From CAWCPR01 sp963797475 (lineage in GTDB: Bacteria > Chloroflexota > Anaerolineae > Anaerolineales > UBA4823), in NCBI GenBank assembly GCA_963797475.1, contig CAWCPR010000001.1, forward strand, positions 2,914,001 through 2,978,000: 64,000 bases of DNA, in the 5' to 3' direction. The notes below the pieces were generated by a model, which ran no database searches, was not told where the DNA came from, and saw only the letters and a list, made by a program, of their open reading frames with translations. The stretch's first letter is position 1. Each line of letters starts with the position of its first letter. The position numbers were made by a program, and so were the translations under genes. Shown here one piece after another: positions 9,921 through 18,304 of this stretch.

Positions 9921-11342
9921 TTAAGCGTCTGCTGCAGGTAATGTCAGGATGGCTAGGGCACCACCGTCTGGATGGTTTTCAAGCGTCAAATTTCCACCCT
10001 GCGCCTGTGCTAATTGCTGAGCTATGGCCAGCCCCAACCCCATACCTTGCTTGATGCGCCTACCGGTATTGCCCTGGAAGAATGGCTCAAAGAGATGTTC
10101 GGCTTCGCCTGGTGAGATACCGTCACCACCATCATGGATCATCAAGCATACATTGCTCTTACCATCATATTCCGAAGAAATAAGAATGGTTTTGTCACGC
10201 GGCGTGAATTTGATTGCATTATCTAGCAGATTACCGATGATCTGGTTTAGGCGCTTCTCATCTGCAACTACCGGAGGCACTCCGTCAGGCACATAAACCT
10301 CAAGTTTAAGCCCGCGTGATTCAGCCAGGGACCAGAACCGAGTAGCCACACCTTGTAAGAACGGCTCAACAGGCAGTGATGTGAGGCGGAGTTTGATGGG
10401 GAGAGCTTCTGGTTGTGCAGCCAGAGATATATCATCAATCAAACTCTCAAGACGATGGATTGTTTGACCCATGTTGACCAGCATGTCATCCGCCAGGTCA
10501 GGGTATTGGATTGCACCTTTGCGAAGACTTTCTATACCCAAAAGTAATCCCGCCAATGGACGTGCTAACTCATGAGCTACATTGGCCAGGAGTGTCCGAC
10601 GCGTATTTGATTGGATTTGTAGCCTTTCTGCCATTACATTCAGGTAATGAGATAGGTCATGCAGCTCTGTCAGTCCACCTTCTGGAATACGCAAATCGTA
10701 ATCGCCATCGGTGACCATCTTCGCCAGCAATTTGGCTTGCGTGAACTGGCGCGAGATAAAATTCGTCAGTAAGATGCTTATTCCTACTCCCAATAGCGTG
10801 ACGACCAGAATTGCAGCCAACAACATCCAATGCAAGCGTGTTATATAGGATTCCAGTTCTTCAATCGGTAAAAGCAGGCAAACTATTCCTAAAGTCTGGT
10901 TGTCGGATCCGAGCACTGGTGCCATCGCGTATATACTGGCTGCTTCACTTTCTGATTGAAGCAAGGTGGCGAAGCTATATTTATAATCTGAATATTCGCT
11001 GCTGAGTTTTAATAATAGGTCTTGCTGGTATTGACTGACTGTGCCCGGAACCAGTTCATATAAAGAGTCCGAACGGTCTATAAAAACTGCCACGAGATGT
11101 TCTTCCTGGTTGAGAATGGGAAAATCCCCCCTTTCCAGTTCCACCTCGCCACGCTCTTCAATTTCGTGACTGATGATGTTCGACAGCAAGGATACACGAT
11201 CGAGCATCAAATTTTGCATCTCGCGGGAAATTAACCGATATTCGTTACGTGACCATATGAAACCGATCGCCCCCAGAGGGATAATCAAGAGAAGCGCATA
11301 GCTGATGCCTAAGTAAACCTTAATGCTGAGTGTTTTTTTCAA
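9921..11342 (-). CDS. Membrane sensor histidine kinase
   Basis: This is a 473-residue classical transmitter. Transmembrane segments lie at about 8-30 and 170-192 and enclose a ~140-residue extracytoplasmic sensor domain. A HAMP linker (about 195-245), a dimerisation domain with His257 (NVAHELARP) and an HATPase domain follow. The N box has Asn375 (NLLDNAIKF), G1 is DGGDGIS (404-410), F is FEPFFQG and G2 is GMGLGLAI (433-440). All catalytic motifs are intact. It overlaps the upstream response-regulator gene by four bases (ATGA arrangement), so the two are co-translated. Its position beside the oxidase operon suggests redox, copper or oxygen sensing, which is inference. Confidence 0.9.
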   Translation of the reverse strand: MKKTLSIKVYLGISYALLLIIPLGAIGFIWSRNEYRLISREMQNLMLDRVSLLSNIISHEIEERGEVELERGDFPILNQEEHLVAVFIDRSDSLYELVPGTVSQYQQDLLLKLSSEYSDYKYSFATLLQSESEAASIYAMAPVLGSDNQTLGIVCLLLPIEELESYITRLHWMLLAAILVVTLLGVGISILLTNFISRQFTQAKLLAKMVTDGDYDLRIPEGGLTELHDLSHYLNVMAERLQIQSNTRRTLLANVAHELARPLAGLLLGIESLRKGAIQYPDLADDMLVNMGQTIHRLESLIDDISLAAQPEALPIKLRLTSLPVEPFLQGVATRFWSLAESRGLKLEVYVPDGVPPVVADEKRLNQIIGNLLDNAIKFTPRDKTILISSEYDGKSNVCLMIHDGGDGISPGEAEHLFEPFFQGNTGRRIKQGMGLGLAIAQQLAQAQGGNLTLENHPDGGALAILTLPAADA

Positions 11343-12034
11343 GGCATGAATTTATAGCCGACTCCGCGCAGAGTCAAAATATGTTTCGGGGTAGACGGGT
11401 CATCTTCGATCTTCATGCGTAAACTGCGTACCTGAACGTACAGGACCTGGGGTTCACCTATAAATTCTACACCCCACACACCTTCAATCAGTTCATCACT
11501 GGTAAAAGCTTGTTCGGGATGCGACATAAACATATGCAACAGTTCGAATTCACGTGGAGCAAGCTCGAGCGCCTTGTTGTTTTTTTGAGCAGCGTGCTGG
11601 ACAGGGTTTAACTCAAATGGGCCCGTTTTGATTGGATCTTTTACGAAGTCCGGTCCGAGGATAGGCTTGGACGCACGCCTTAAGACGGCTCGCAGATGGG
11701 CAATAAGTACATCTGCACTGAATGGTTTGGTGATGTAATCGTCTGCACCAATTTCCAGCCCCACGATTTCGTCGAGTTCACGTCGGCGAGCGGTTAAAAA
11801 TACGACCGGTAAATCACGCTGCGATTTGAGTTTTTTACACAGATCCAGCCCATTATCGTCCGGCAGGCCGATATCGAGTATAGCGGCATCGAAGGCATTG
11901 CGTCCGGATAATTCCAGGGCTGTGTGTGCTGTACTGGCTGTAGACACCTTGTAGCCAGCCTGTTCTAAATTAAATTTCAATCCCTTACAAACTAACGGAT
12001 CGTCATCTACAACTAAAATATGATAACTTGGCAT
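11339..12034 (-). CDS. OmpR/PhoB-family response regulator
   Basis: The receiver domain has the acidic pair in 'ILVVDDDP', the phospho-acceptor Asp in 'AAILDIGLP' (residue 54 from this start), Thr in 'VVFLTAR' and Lys in 'YITKPF'. The C-terminal winged helix ends 'ILTLRGVGYKFMP', typical of the OmpR subfamily. The ATG at 12034 gives the family's usual start (MPSYHILVVDDD); a GTG at 12052 would add six residues. The partner kinase follows directly with a four-base overlap. The target genes are not known; the oxidase genes upstream are the obvious candidates. Confidence 0.9.
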   Translation of the reverse strand: MPSYHILVVDDDPLVCKGLKFNLEQAGYKVSTASTAHTALELSGRNAFDAAILDIGLPDDNGLDLCKKLKSQRDLPVVFLTARRRELDEIVGLEIGADDYITKPFSADVLIAHLRAVLRRASKPILGPDFVKDPIKTGPFELNPVQHAAQKNNKALELAPREFELLHMFMSHPEQAFTSDELIEGVWGVEFIGEPQVLYVQVRSLRMKIEDDPSTPKHILTLRGVGYKFMP

Positions 12035-12109
12035 GGCAAATTGAGTGTACACTACTTAATCGCAAGATGCAACCTCATCCTGGATTTGGGTGCTCGAAAA
12101 GCCTGTAGA

Positions 12110-12650
12110 TTATACAATGAGGCCAAGAGAGGGATTTAATGCTATAGCAATTGCTATTAATCCGGTCGTAAAAGTATGGACAGCAATCCACCAGGCTGCT
12201 TGACGTGTGGTAACAAGCACAGGCAGCATTGGAAAGCCAGCCCTGGCATAGTCCTTACGATAAGCCAATGTGAGACTCCAAAAATGAGTGGGGGTCCAGG
12301 CAAAGACTAGAAGGGCCAATAATAGCACGCCCGGTTTATCCCAAGAATTTACAGCAGTTCCACCACTGATAACAGCCATACTTCCCGCAGCTCCTCCGAT
12401 CACGATATTAAGGATTGTGCGGGGCTTCAGCTAAATTATGTAGATGAGTATATAGATGAGTGCGCCTAGAGCGTTGGATATTGCTAGCAGCGGATTGAAC
12501 AGGAGAGAGAGGCTCAGGGCGAAAAAGATCATCCCTATGCCACAGATAAAGACCCGGATTGGTCTCTTTATAGCTCCGGACGGTAATGCTCGTTTTCTGG
12601 TACGAACCACTCGCAGTTATTCTTAGTATCCATCTGAAAATCCAGATGGT
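12110..12650 (-). pseudogene. ctaB: Decayed protohaem IX farnesyltransferase (CtaB)
   Basis: The minus strand carries CtaB-like sequence with several lesions. Reading upstream from 12403, 'LKPRTILNIVIGGAAGSM' is preceded in frame by TAG at 12431-12433, where the family has Trp, and then by 'ALIYILIYI'. Further upstream the same frame reads 'VVRTRKRALPSG', a conserved CtaB segment. The first prenyl-diphosphate motif remnant 'LDFQMDTK' (DxxxD) is in another frame, so an indel lies near 12617-12621. The 3' end stops at 12110 after the fifth or sixth helix, short of the family length, and the 5' end runs into a perfect palindrome at 12650. No haem O synthase can be made from this copy, so the oxidase needs ctaB elsewhere. 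Confidence 0.8.
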
Positions 12651-12694
12651 ATGTGGTTGTTGGTAGGTGCGAAGCACCTACCAACAACCACATA
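12650..12694. repeat. Perfect 21-bp palindrome with 3-base loop
   Basis: Arms 12650-12670 and 12674-12694 are perfectly complementary around the loop GAA. A second small hairpin (CCATCTG / CAGATGG) abuts it at 12630-12649. The structure sits exactly where CtaB similarity ends. It is either a bidirectional terminator without a T-run or the product of a palindromic rearrangement. Confidence 0.85.
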
Positions 12695-12715
12695 GATTAA
12701 TTTCAGGATAGGTTC

Positions 12716-12988
12716 TTAAACAATCATCGGCATGACGATGGTGAGAATTAATATCAAAGGTATGGTCAAGATGCATCCAGCAGCGAAGAGATACCAATAA
12801 ACCTTCGAGTCGAATTTCAGATGCATAAAGTAAAGCAGCACCAGCAGCACCTTGACAATGGAAAGGATGACCAATGTGGGGAATTTGATGGACTGTTGCT
12901 GTATGTAACTGACCAATGTCTCGACCAGTGTAAAAAAAGCCAGGGCGATAAACACTAACAAGTAATTAGGGCGTTTTTCATTTTTCAT
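12716..12988 (-). CDS. Cytochrome c oxidase subunit IV (CyoD/CtaF-like)
   Basis: This 90-residue protein has three hydrophobic helices and the pattern 'YLLVFIALAFFTLVE ... KVLLVLLYFMHLKFD' typical of prokaryotic oxidase subunit IV (PF03626 family). The ATG at 12988 is chosen over the longer frame because GGAGG lies six bases upstream. It is in the oxidase operon between the subunit III gene and the ctaB remnant. It is a non-catalytic membrane subunit that stabilises the complex in related oxidases. Confidence 0.8.
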   Translation of the reverse strand: MKNEKRPNYLLVFIALAFFTLVETLVSYIQQQSIKFPTLVILSIVKVLLVLLYFMHLKFDSKVYWYLFAAGCILTIPLILILTIVMPMIV

Positions 12989-13109
12989 GGAGCCTCCATT
13001 ACAATTCGCCGGGAAAAAACTAGTCAAACTCGTGCCTTAAAACAGCGAATTGATTGAATGTTTTGCCGTTCAGGAGCTCGATTTATCTTATCGATTTACT
13101 ATGAAACTC

Positions 13110-13697
13110 TTAAATCAGATAAATAACAGTAAACAGCACGATCCAAACAATATCTACAAAGTGCCAGTACAAGCCAAAATTTTCGATTCCGAGGTGATTT
13201 TCTTTTGTGAATGGTTTGCGATGATGAAAAACGATAAGGTAGATTGCCCAGAGAATACCTACGAAAACATGGGTTCCATGTAAACCTGTCACGGTGAAGA
13301 ATGCTGAGCCGTACGTATTGGTTAAATCAACGCCATCGTTGAGAAGCGTAGCCCACTCAAAAGCCTGGCCCGCCAAGAAAAGCAATCCGAGTACGATTAC
13401 CAGGATTAGATTGTTTCTGAGTGCTTTACGATTATCATCCATTCGAATGGCTTCTAGGGCGCGGACTACGAAGTAGCTGCTGGTTACCAGGATAAAAGTA
13501 TTCACGGCGATAACCGGTATGCTCAAATGTGAACGAAACTGAGCATTATAATCAGAATGGGTTAGCCGGGTGAAGATGATAAGCAGGATTAACGAGGCGA
13601 AAAAAACCACCTCGCCGCCTAAAAAAACCCACATGGCAAGTTTGGTGTTGTCATGCTGGGTGATTGGGGCAGGGCTTGATGCTTGCACTTCAGTCAT
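13110..13697 (-). CDS. Cytochrome c oxidase subunit III-like protein (first copy)
   Basis: About 195 residues with five membrane helices. The subunit III signatures are present: 'FLGGEVVFFASL', 'GQAFEW', 'TGLHGTHVFVGILW' and the C-terminal 'YWHFVDIVWIVLF'. The ATG at 13697 has GGAAGG nine bases upstream; the ATG at 13706 is too close to it. It overlaps the end of the small upstream gene by eight bases. A second, divergent subunit III lies at 14691-15257, so this operon carries two. In caa3-type oxidases one of such a pair can be a split or extra subunit III; which one is in the complex cannot be told from sequence. Confidence 0.85.
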   Translation of the reverse strand: MTEVQASSPAPITQHDNTKLAMWVFLGGEVVFFASLILLIIFTRLTHSDYNAQFRSHLSIPVIAVNTFILVTSSYFVVRALEAIRMDDNRKALRNNLILVIVLGLLFLAGQAFEWATLLNDGVDLTNTYGSAFFTVTGLHGTHVFVGILWAIYLIVFHHRKPFTKENHLGIENFGLYWHFVDIVWIVLFTVIYLI

Positions 13698-13890
13698 GCT
13701 GTTCATCCTTCCCGGCAGTCCGGTTTTCCATCGACCATCCAGCAATTGCAACCAGCAGAACAACCACGCCCACTATGCTGACAATGAATGTTGATACTAC
13801 GCCGGTGGCGATTAGCGCCATTCCAAAGGCAAGAACGATTGGCCAGAAGCTCGGCGAAGGCAAATGGATATCAGGTTGTTGTTCTTTCAT
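13690..13890 (-). CDS. Small two-helix oxidase-associated membrane protein
   Basis: This 66-residue protein has the segment 'HLPSPSFWPIVLAFGMALIATG', then a second hydrophobic helix and a basic/acidic tail. Similar short 'PSPS-WP' proteins accompany caa3 operons in Chloroflexota and Actinobacteria as a subunit IV-like protein. An AGGAGAAG ribosome site precedes the ATG at 13890. It lies between ctaG and the first subunit III gene, overlapping the latter by eight bases, which supports translation and a role in oxidase assembly or structure. No catalytic residues are evident. Confidence 0.65.
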   Translation of the reverse strand: MKEQQPDIHLPSPSFWPIVLAFGMALIATGVVSTFIVSIVGVVVLLVAIAGWSMENRTAGKDEQHD

Positions 13891-13905
13891 TTTCTTCTCC
13901 TAAGG

Positions 13906-14694
13906 TCACGAATCCACTAAGTCCAGTTCGGGCGAATGTTCGGAGGCTTTGAACCAGTTTATAAAAGTAATACCCAGTGAGAGCAAGAGAATCATATGAG
14001 TTGGCAGCCACATTAACAGACCACCCAGATGTTGATCTTGCAGGGCGCCGAGTCCGAAAATGTGTGGGGCAGTCACATAAAACGAATACATCGGCGTGTG
14101 AGCAAAGGTTAGGATTGCTGCCAGACTGGTACACGGGATTGCCAATAGAAAGAGATACAATATCCTCACGGGCGGTTGAGGTTTGATGATCTCGGATGTT
14201 TCCGGACCCGCTACCGGCCACCAGCCCACAAGAGCTGCCCCAATAAATGAAAGGTGTTCAAGCGCATGGACAGCTTCACTTTCCTGGGCCATTTCGTAGA
14301 TAAAAGGAATGTGCCAGAACCATAAAACGCCCACAAACACCACAAACGTTGAGATTGGGTTTGCCAACCGGATAACCCAGGTTTTTCTCTGTTGCGGGAT
14401 GATCCTGTCAATCACCCACCCCGGCGTTCCTACCAGCCACAATGGGGCAGTAATGAAAATTAACAAAAGGTGCTGGAGCATATGTGCGCTGAAAAGATAT
14501 TCATCCCCAAGTTTATCCAGGGGTGAAACCAGCGCCAACAATCCAACGAATGTCCCAATATGAAAGGCAATTTGGCGTACCAATAGTGTCGGGGACCCGT
14601 GTCGTATGGTGAATATATAAGAAATCGTCCATACGCCGAAACCAATGATTACACTGGGATACCAAGTCCATCCAACCTGGAGGAGGGTGTTCAT
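13906..14694 (-). CDS. ctaG: CtaG-type cytochrome c oxidase assembly factor
   Basis: This 262-residue, roughly seven-helix membrane protein belongs to the caa3_CtaG family (PF09678), which delivers copper to the CuB site of caa3 oxidases; it is unrelated to the mitochondrial Cox11 type. Conserved features are 'SPLDKLGDEYLFSAHMLQHLLL', with paired His-rich helix ends, 'LWFWHIP' and 'DQHLGGLLMW'. The ATG at 14694 overlaps the TGA of the upstream subunit III gene (ATGA), so the longer 291-codon frame is rejected. It is co-transcribed with the oxidase genes. Confidence 0.9.
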   Translation of the reverse strand: MNTLLQVGWTWYPSVIIGFGVWTISYIFTIRHGSPTLLVRQIAFHIGTFVGLLALVSPLDKLGDEYLFSAHMLQHLLLIFITAPLWLVGTPGWVIDRIIPQQRKTWVIRLANPISTFVVFVGVLWFWHIPFIYEMAQESEAVHALEHLSFIGAALVGWWPVAGPETSEIIKPQPPVRILYLFLLAIPCTSLAAILTFAHTPMYSFYVTAPHIFGLGALQDQHLGGLLMWLPTHMILLLSLGITFINWFKASEHSPELDLVDS

Positions 14695-15257
14695 ACCAGA
14701 TAGAGTGCAATGAAGAGCACAATCCAAACCACAGTCACGTAGTACCAGAACCAATTGCCTAATACAACCGCTTCGTGCCATTCGGCGGTGAAATCACCCA
14801 GATTGGCTCGAACCAGGTTGAGGCTAAGAAATACAATCCCAGCCAGGACATGCACAGCATGAAATCCGATCAAAGTGAAGAATACTCCGCCAAAAGATGG
14901 ATCATCAATCCTCATACCGGCATGGTTGAATTCAAAGATTTGTCCTGCCACAAAGACGAGACCGAGCAGCAAAGTAACCAGCAATCCACTCTGAAGCCCA
15001 GACTGCTTACCCCGTCGGATCGCTTTCTCTGACCATCTGATGGTCAATACGCTGGCCAATAGGATGATCGAATTGGCTAGTGGAAATGCAAGCCGTTCCA
15101 GGGTATGGGGGAGGGTCCAATTGACCTGGTCACGCAGGGCGGCATAAGCCACCAGAACCGTAGCAAAAAACACCGATTCGGTGCTGAGTGTGATCAGCAA
15201 TGCAAGCTTTCCGGAGCTAATATTCGACATCGAAGGGGTGGTTGTCGTTGCACTCAT
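14691..15257 (-). CDS. ctaE: Cytochrome c oxidase subunit III (second copy)
   Basis: This 188-residue membrane protein has the subunit III motifs 'STESVFFATVLVAY', 'GQIFEFNHAG', 'IGFHAVHVLAGIVFLS' and C-terminal 'WYYVTVVWIVLFIALYLV'. The Glu in the 'TESVFF' helix corresponds to the conserved lipid/oxygen-channel acidic residue. The start at 15257 overlaps the ctaD stop by four bases (ATGA). Being directly coupled to ctaD, this copy is the more likely structural subunit of the complex. Confidence 0.88.
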   Translation of the reverse strand: MSATTTTPSMSNISSGKLALLITLSTESVFFATVLVAYAALRDQVNWTLPHTLERLAFPLANSIILLASVLTIRWSEKAIRRGKQSGLQSGLLVTLLLGLVFVAGQIFEFNHAGMRIDDPSFGGVFFTLIGFHAVHVLAGIVFLSLNLVRANLGDFTAEWHEAVVLGNWFWYYVTVVWIVLFIALYLV

Positions 15258-16903
15258 TTTGCCAATTTCCAATCAGCTAACTCGGGATGCTTTTTGTCCC
15301 ATAATGGACGACGGCTTTTGACAGCGGGTATCGCAGCGAAGTTGTAGTCTGGTGGGGGAGAAGATGTTGTCCATTCGAGTGTGAATCCATCCCAGGGATC
15401 TTGTTCGTTGGTCGGTGCTTTCCGCATGGTGACAAAAAAGTTAATCATAAAAGTGAGAATACTAACGGCGATGATGAAAGCGCCAATGGTTTCAATAAAA
15501 TTCCAGATTTCCCAGCCGCGCCCAGGTCCGTAGGTGTATATGCGCCGAGGCATGCCTTCAACTCCTAATATGTGCATGGGCATAAAGACCAAATTCATAC
15601 CAATGAACATCAGCCAGAAGTGCCATTTCCCAATTGTTTCACTCAACTGCCGTCCAAACATTTTGGGGAACCAATAGTAAATGCCAGAAAACAGGCCGAA
15701 AATGGCGCCGCCGAAGAGCACATAGTGAATATGTGCCACTACATAATAGCTGTCGGTGATCTGCCAATCAATAGGAACAACCGCCATATGGATGCCATCC
15801 AACCCACCGATCAGGAAGAGGGCCACAAAGCCAATCGAAAACAGCATGGGAGCTGCGAAGCGAAGCTTGCTTTTCCACATAGTGCCCAACCAGGCAAAAA
15901 TCTTTACCCCGGTTGGTACACCGATCAGGAAGCTGTCGGCTGAGAAGAACAACAGGGAGGTAGTAGGCATGCCTGTTGCAAACATATGATGCGCCCAGAC
16001 CGTGAAACCTAAAAAGCCGATGGCGATGGCTGAGAAAACTACGGCGGGATAGCCAAAGAGTGGCCTTGATGAAAATGTGGGAATCACCATCGACACAATG
16101 CCCATAGCTGGCAAAATTAGAATATACACTTCTGGATGACCAAAGAACCAGAAGAGGTGCTGCCAGAGCAAAGCAGTACCACCTTGTGAGACGTTATAAA
16201 AATGGGCACCCAGTTGGCGATCAAACAGAAGGAGCAGTACTGCAGTAGTCAGGGAAGGGAGAGAGAATACCGCTAAAAAAGAAGTGATAAAAGTAGTCCA
16301 CACAAAAAGCGGCAGCTTGTTAAATGACATACCCGGGGCGCGCAGCTGGATCGTAGTGACAATAAAGTTGATCGAGCCGATAGTGGTCGCCAGGCCCAGC
16401 AGTAAAATGCCCATAATCCAGAAATCCATGCCGTGGGTAGGTGAAAATGATTTTTCGGTGAGGGGCGCGTAGCTGAACCATCCGTCATTAGGAGCACCTC
16501 CGAACACGAAACTGCTGTACATGAAAATGCCCCCAAAGAGATAAGTCCAATAGCTTAGTGCGTTTAGTTTCGGAAAAGCCATGTCGCGTGCGCCAATCAT
16601 CAGTGGAACGAGATAATTGCTAAAACCTGCCGCTAAAGGCATCACAACGAGAAAGATCATGGTTGTGCCATGCATGGTGAAAACCTGATTGTAGATATCA
16701 GGGCTGAGGAATTTATTCTCCGGCAGGGCCAACTGAGTGCGCATGAGCAGCGCTTCGACCCCTCCTACAATAAAGAATGTGAAAGCGCTGAATATGTACA
16801 GCAAGCCGATCCGTTTGTGGTCCACGGTCATGATCCATGAGAGCAAACCGCTTGACCCAAGTTTCTGCTGTGGTAGCCCTTGTGCTTGTGCTTGTACTGT
16901 CAT
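15254..16903 (-). CDS. ctaD: caa3-type cytochrome c oxidase subunit I
   Basis: This 549-residue catalytic subunit reduces O2 to water and pumps protons in the cytoplasmic membrane. It has twelve hydrophobic helices. Low-spin haem ligands are His78 (TMHGT) and His393. The haem a3 ligand is His391 (VVAHIHYVL), and the CuB ligands are His256, His305 and His306. His256 and Tyr260 (GHPEVY) form the crosslink pair, and Glu258 in the same motif marks the A1 family. Lys334 in 'PTGVKIF' is the K-channel lysine. The length is normal and the gene is intact. It begins 15 bases after ctaC and overlaps ctaE. Confidence 0.97.
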   Translation of the reverse strand: MTVQAQAQGLPQQKLGSSGLLSWIMTVDHKRIGLLYIFSAFTFFIVGGVEALLMRTQLALPENKFLSPDIYNQVFTMHGTTMIFLVVMPLAAGFSNYLVPLMIGARDMAFPKLNALSYWTYLFGGIFMYSSFVFGGAPNDGWFSYAPLTEKSFSPTHGMDFWIMGILLLGLATTIGSINFIVTTIQLRAPGMSFNKLPLFVWTTFITSFLAVFSLPSLTTAVLLLLFDRQLGAHFYNVSQGGTALLWQHLFWFFGHPEVYILILPAMGIVSMVIPTFSSRPLFGYPAVVFSAIAIGFLGFTVWAHHMFATGMPTTSLLFFSADSFLIGVPTGVKIFAWLGTMWKSKLRFAAPMLFSIGFVALFLIGGLDGIHMAVVPIDWQITDSYYVVAHIHYVLFGGAIFGLFSGIYYWFPKMFGRQLSETIGKWHFWLMFIGMNLVFMPMHILGVEGMPRRIYTYGPGRGWEIWNFIETIGAFIIAVSILTFMINFFVTMRKAPTNEQDPWDGFTLEWTTSSPPPDYNFAAIPAVKSRRPLWDKKHPELADWKLAK

Positions 16904-16918
16904 ATTATTTCTATCCTG

Positions 16919-17911
16919 TCATCGAAGGTTGGTGAGGTAAGCAATTGCCTGGTCGATTTCTTTCGGTGAAACCTGGATTTCCATATCATTCTCCGGTTTC
17001 ATGGCCTGTGTATCTTTAAGCCAGTTTCGCAGGTTTTCTTCGTTCAAATCAAAAGTTCCGCCGGCAAAAGTCGTCCGGGAGAATAAATGAGCCAGATTTG
17101 GCCCTGTCTTTTCGGATTCAACTTCAGATGGGTCGATGGAGTGACAGGGCGCACATACACCGGTCGCCAGCAGCTTATGACCAGCCTGCTCATCGGGCGT
17201 TTGAGGTTGGTAGGCTTTTTTCTGCTGATTGGCTACCCAGGTATCGAAATCATCTTGCAAATCGACAAATACTTTGAAGCGCATGAGGGCATGTTCCGTC
17301 CCACAGAATTCCGCACATTGCCCCAGATATACCCCTACTTGATCTCCTTTCAGCCACATAGTGTTGTGTTGACCAGGGATAACATCTGTCTTGCCAGAAA
17401 GTTGGGGCACCCAAAAACTGTGAATGACATCCACCGATTCAAGTGAAACCTGCACAGTTTTACCAACTGGGATATGCAACTCGTTGGCCGTGGCAACCTC
17501 TTGATCCAGGTAATCGAATTCCCACCACCAGCGATGCCCTACGATGCGCAGATTTAGATCAGTGGACTGGGGGGAGGGAGCGGAAACCGCATTTACAGTC
17601 TGTACAGTCAGGATAAACAATACGATAACTATTAAAATCGGGATAACGGTCCAGATTACTTCGAGGCGTGTATTGCCATAGATCTGGCGCGGCAGGGATT
17701 GATCGCCAGGTTGTTTACGGTCGCGAATGAGAATCCAAATCAGCGCGCCTTCAACCATGACAAAAACAACCAATGCCAAAATGAGATTGATTCTATAAAG
17801 GCTAGCTTCATGGCCAGAAATAGTAGAAGCTGAATTCAGGAAAGTTGGTGACGATTGGCAGGCACTTAAAAGAACCGCCAGGCCGAAGAAAATGCCGTAC
17901 TTTTTTAGCAT
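16919..17911 (-). CDS. ctaC: caa3 oxidase subunit II with fused cytochrome c
   Basis: A 330-residue lipoprotein: signal peptide with lipobox LLSAC (Cys18), two membrane helices (about 41-63 and 85-108), a cupredoxin CuA domain and a C-terminal cytochrome c domain. CuA ligands are His164, Cys199, Cys203, His207 and Met210, with Glu201 between the cysteines (CAEFCGTEHALM). The haem c site is Cys253-Cys256-His257 (CAPCH), with an axial Met in 'QAMKPENDM'. The fused haem domain defines the caa3 type, which receives electrons directly from cytochrome c or a blue copper protein. It is the first gene of the operon, with AAAGGAG upstream of the ATG. No SCO gene is in the window. Confidence 0.97.
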   Translation of the reverse strand: MLKKYGIFFGLAVLLSACQSSPTFLNSASTISGHEASLYRINLILALVVFVMVEGALIWILIRDRKQPGDQSLPRQIYGNTRLEVIWTVIPILIVIVLFILTVQTVNAVSAPSPQSTDLNLRIVGHRWWWEFDYLDQEVATANELHIPVGKTVQVSLESVDVIHSFWVPQLSGKTDVIPGQHNTMWLKGDQVGVYLGQCAEFCGTEHALMRFKVFVDLQDDFDTWVANQQKKAYQPQTPDEQAGHKLLATGVCAPCHSIDPSEVESEKTGPNLAHLFSRTTFAGGTFDLNEENLRNWLKDTQAMKPENDMEIQVSPKEIDQAIAYLTNLR

Positions 17912-18073
17912 ACCCGCTTGACTCCTTTTCTCCTGCTTACCGGCGTAATTTTGTCTTAATTGTAGAGAATAAAAGTGAATCTATCCTTATCCTTTAATAC
18001 GGCCAAATTAACCGTCAGTTAAGGGATGTCTCAACTCTGCTTACAGTTAAGTAGCAATAAAATCGGTAGAACA

Positions 18074-18304
18074 CAACTGATTAGTATCGGGCGCTTGTGG
18101 CGCACAACGCAATATGATGAAAAGAGATTCATCAAAATAGGTATTAGAGAACATAACCGGGACTGGTTGGGACGGTCTTTCGGAACCTTTTTTAAAGTCC
18201 GTTGCCAATAACTTTGGCGTTATTTGGATTATGGATGTGTTTATCTTATAATTGATCTATGGCTACGTCAATTTTAGCCACCAAACTATATATCCCCCCG
18301 CCTC
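18074..18304 (+). repeat. Right copy of 231-bp direct repeat
   Basis: Matches 7788-8018 at constant offset. Here it runs on into the regulator gene at 18259, so this is the original context and contains that gene's promoter region. The inner part (about 18084-18137) also resembles the inverted segment at 60181-60234. The rest of the 17,912-18,258 gap holds only the divergent upstream regions of ctaC and the regulator. Confidence 0.9.
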
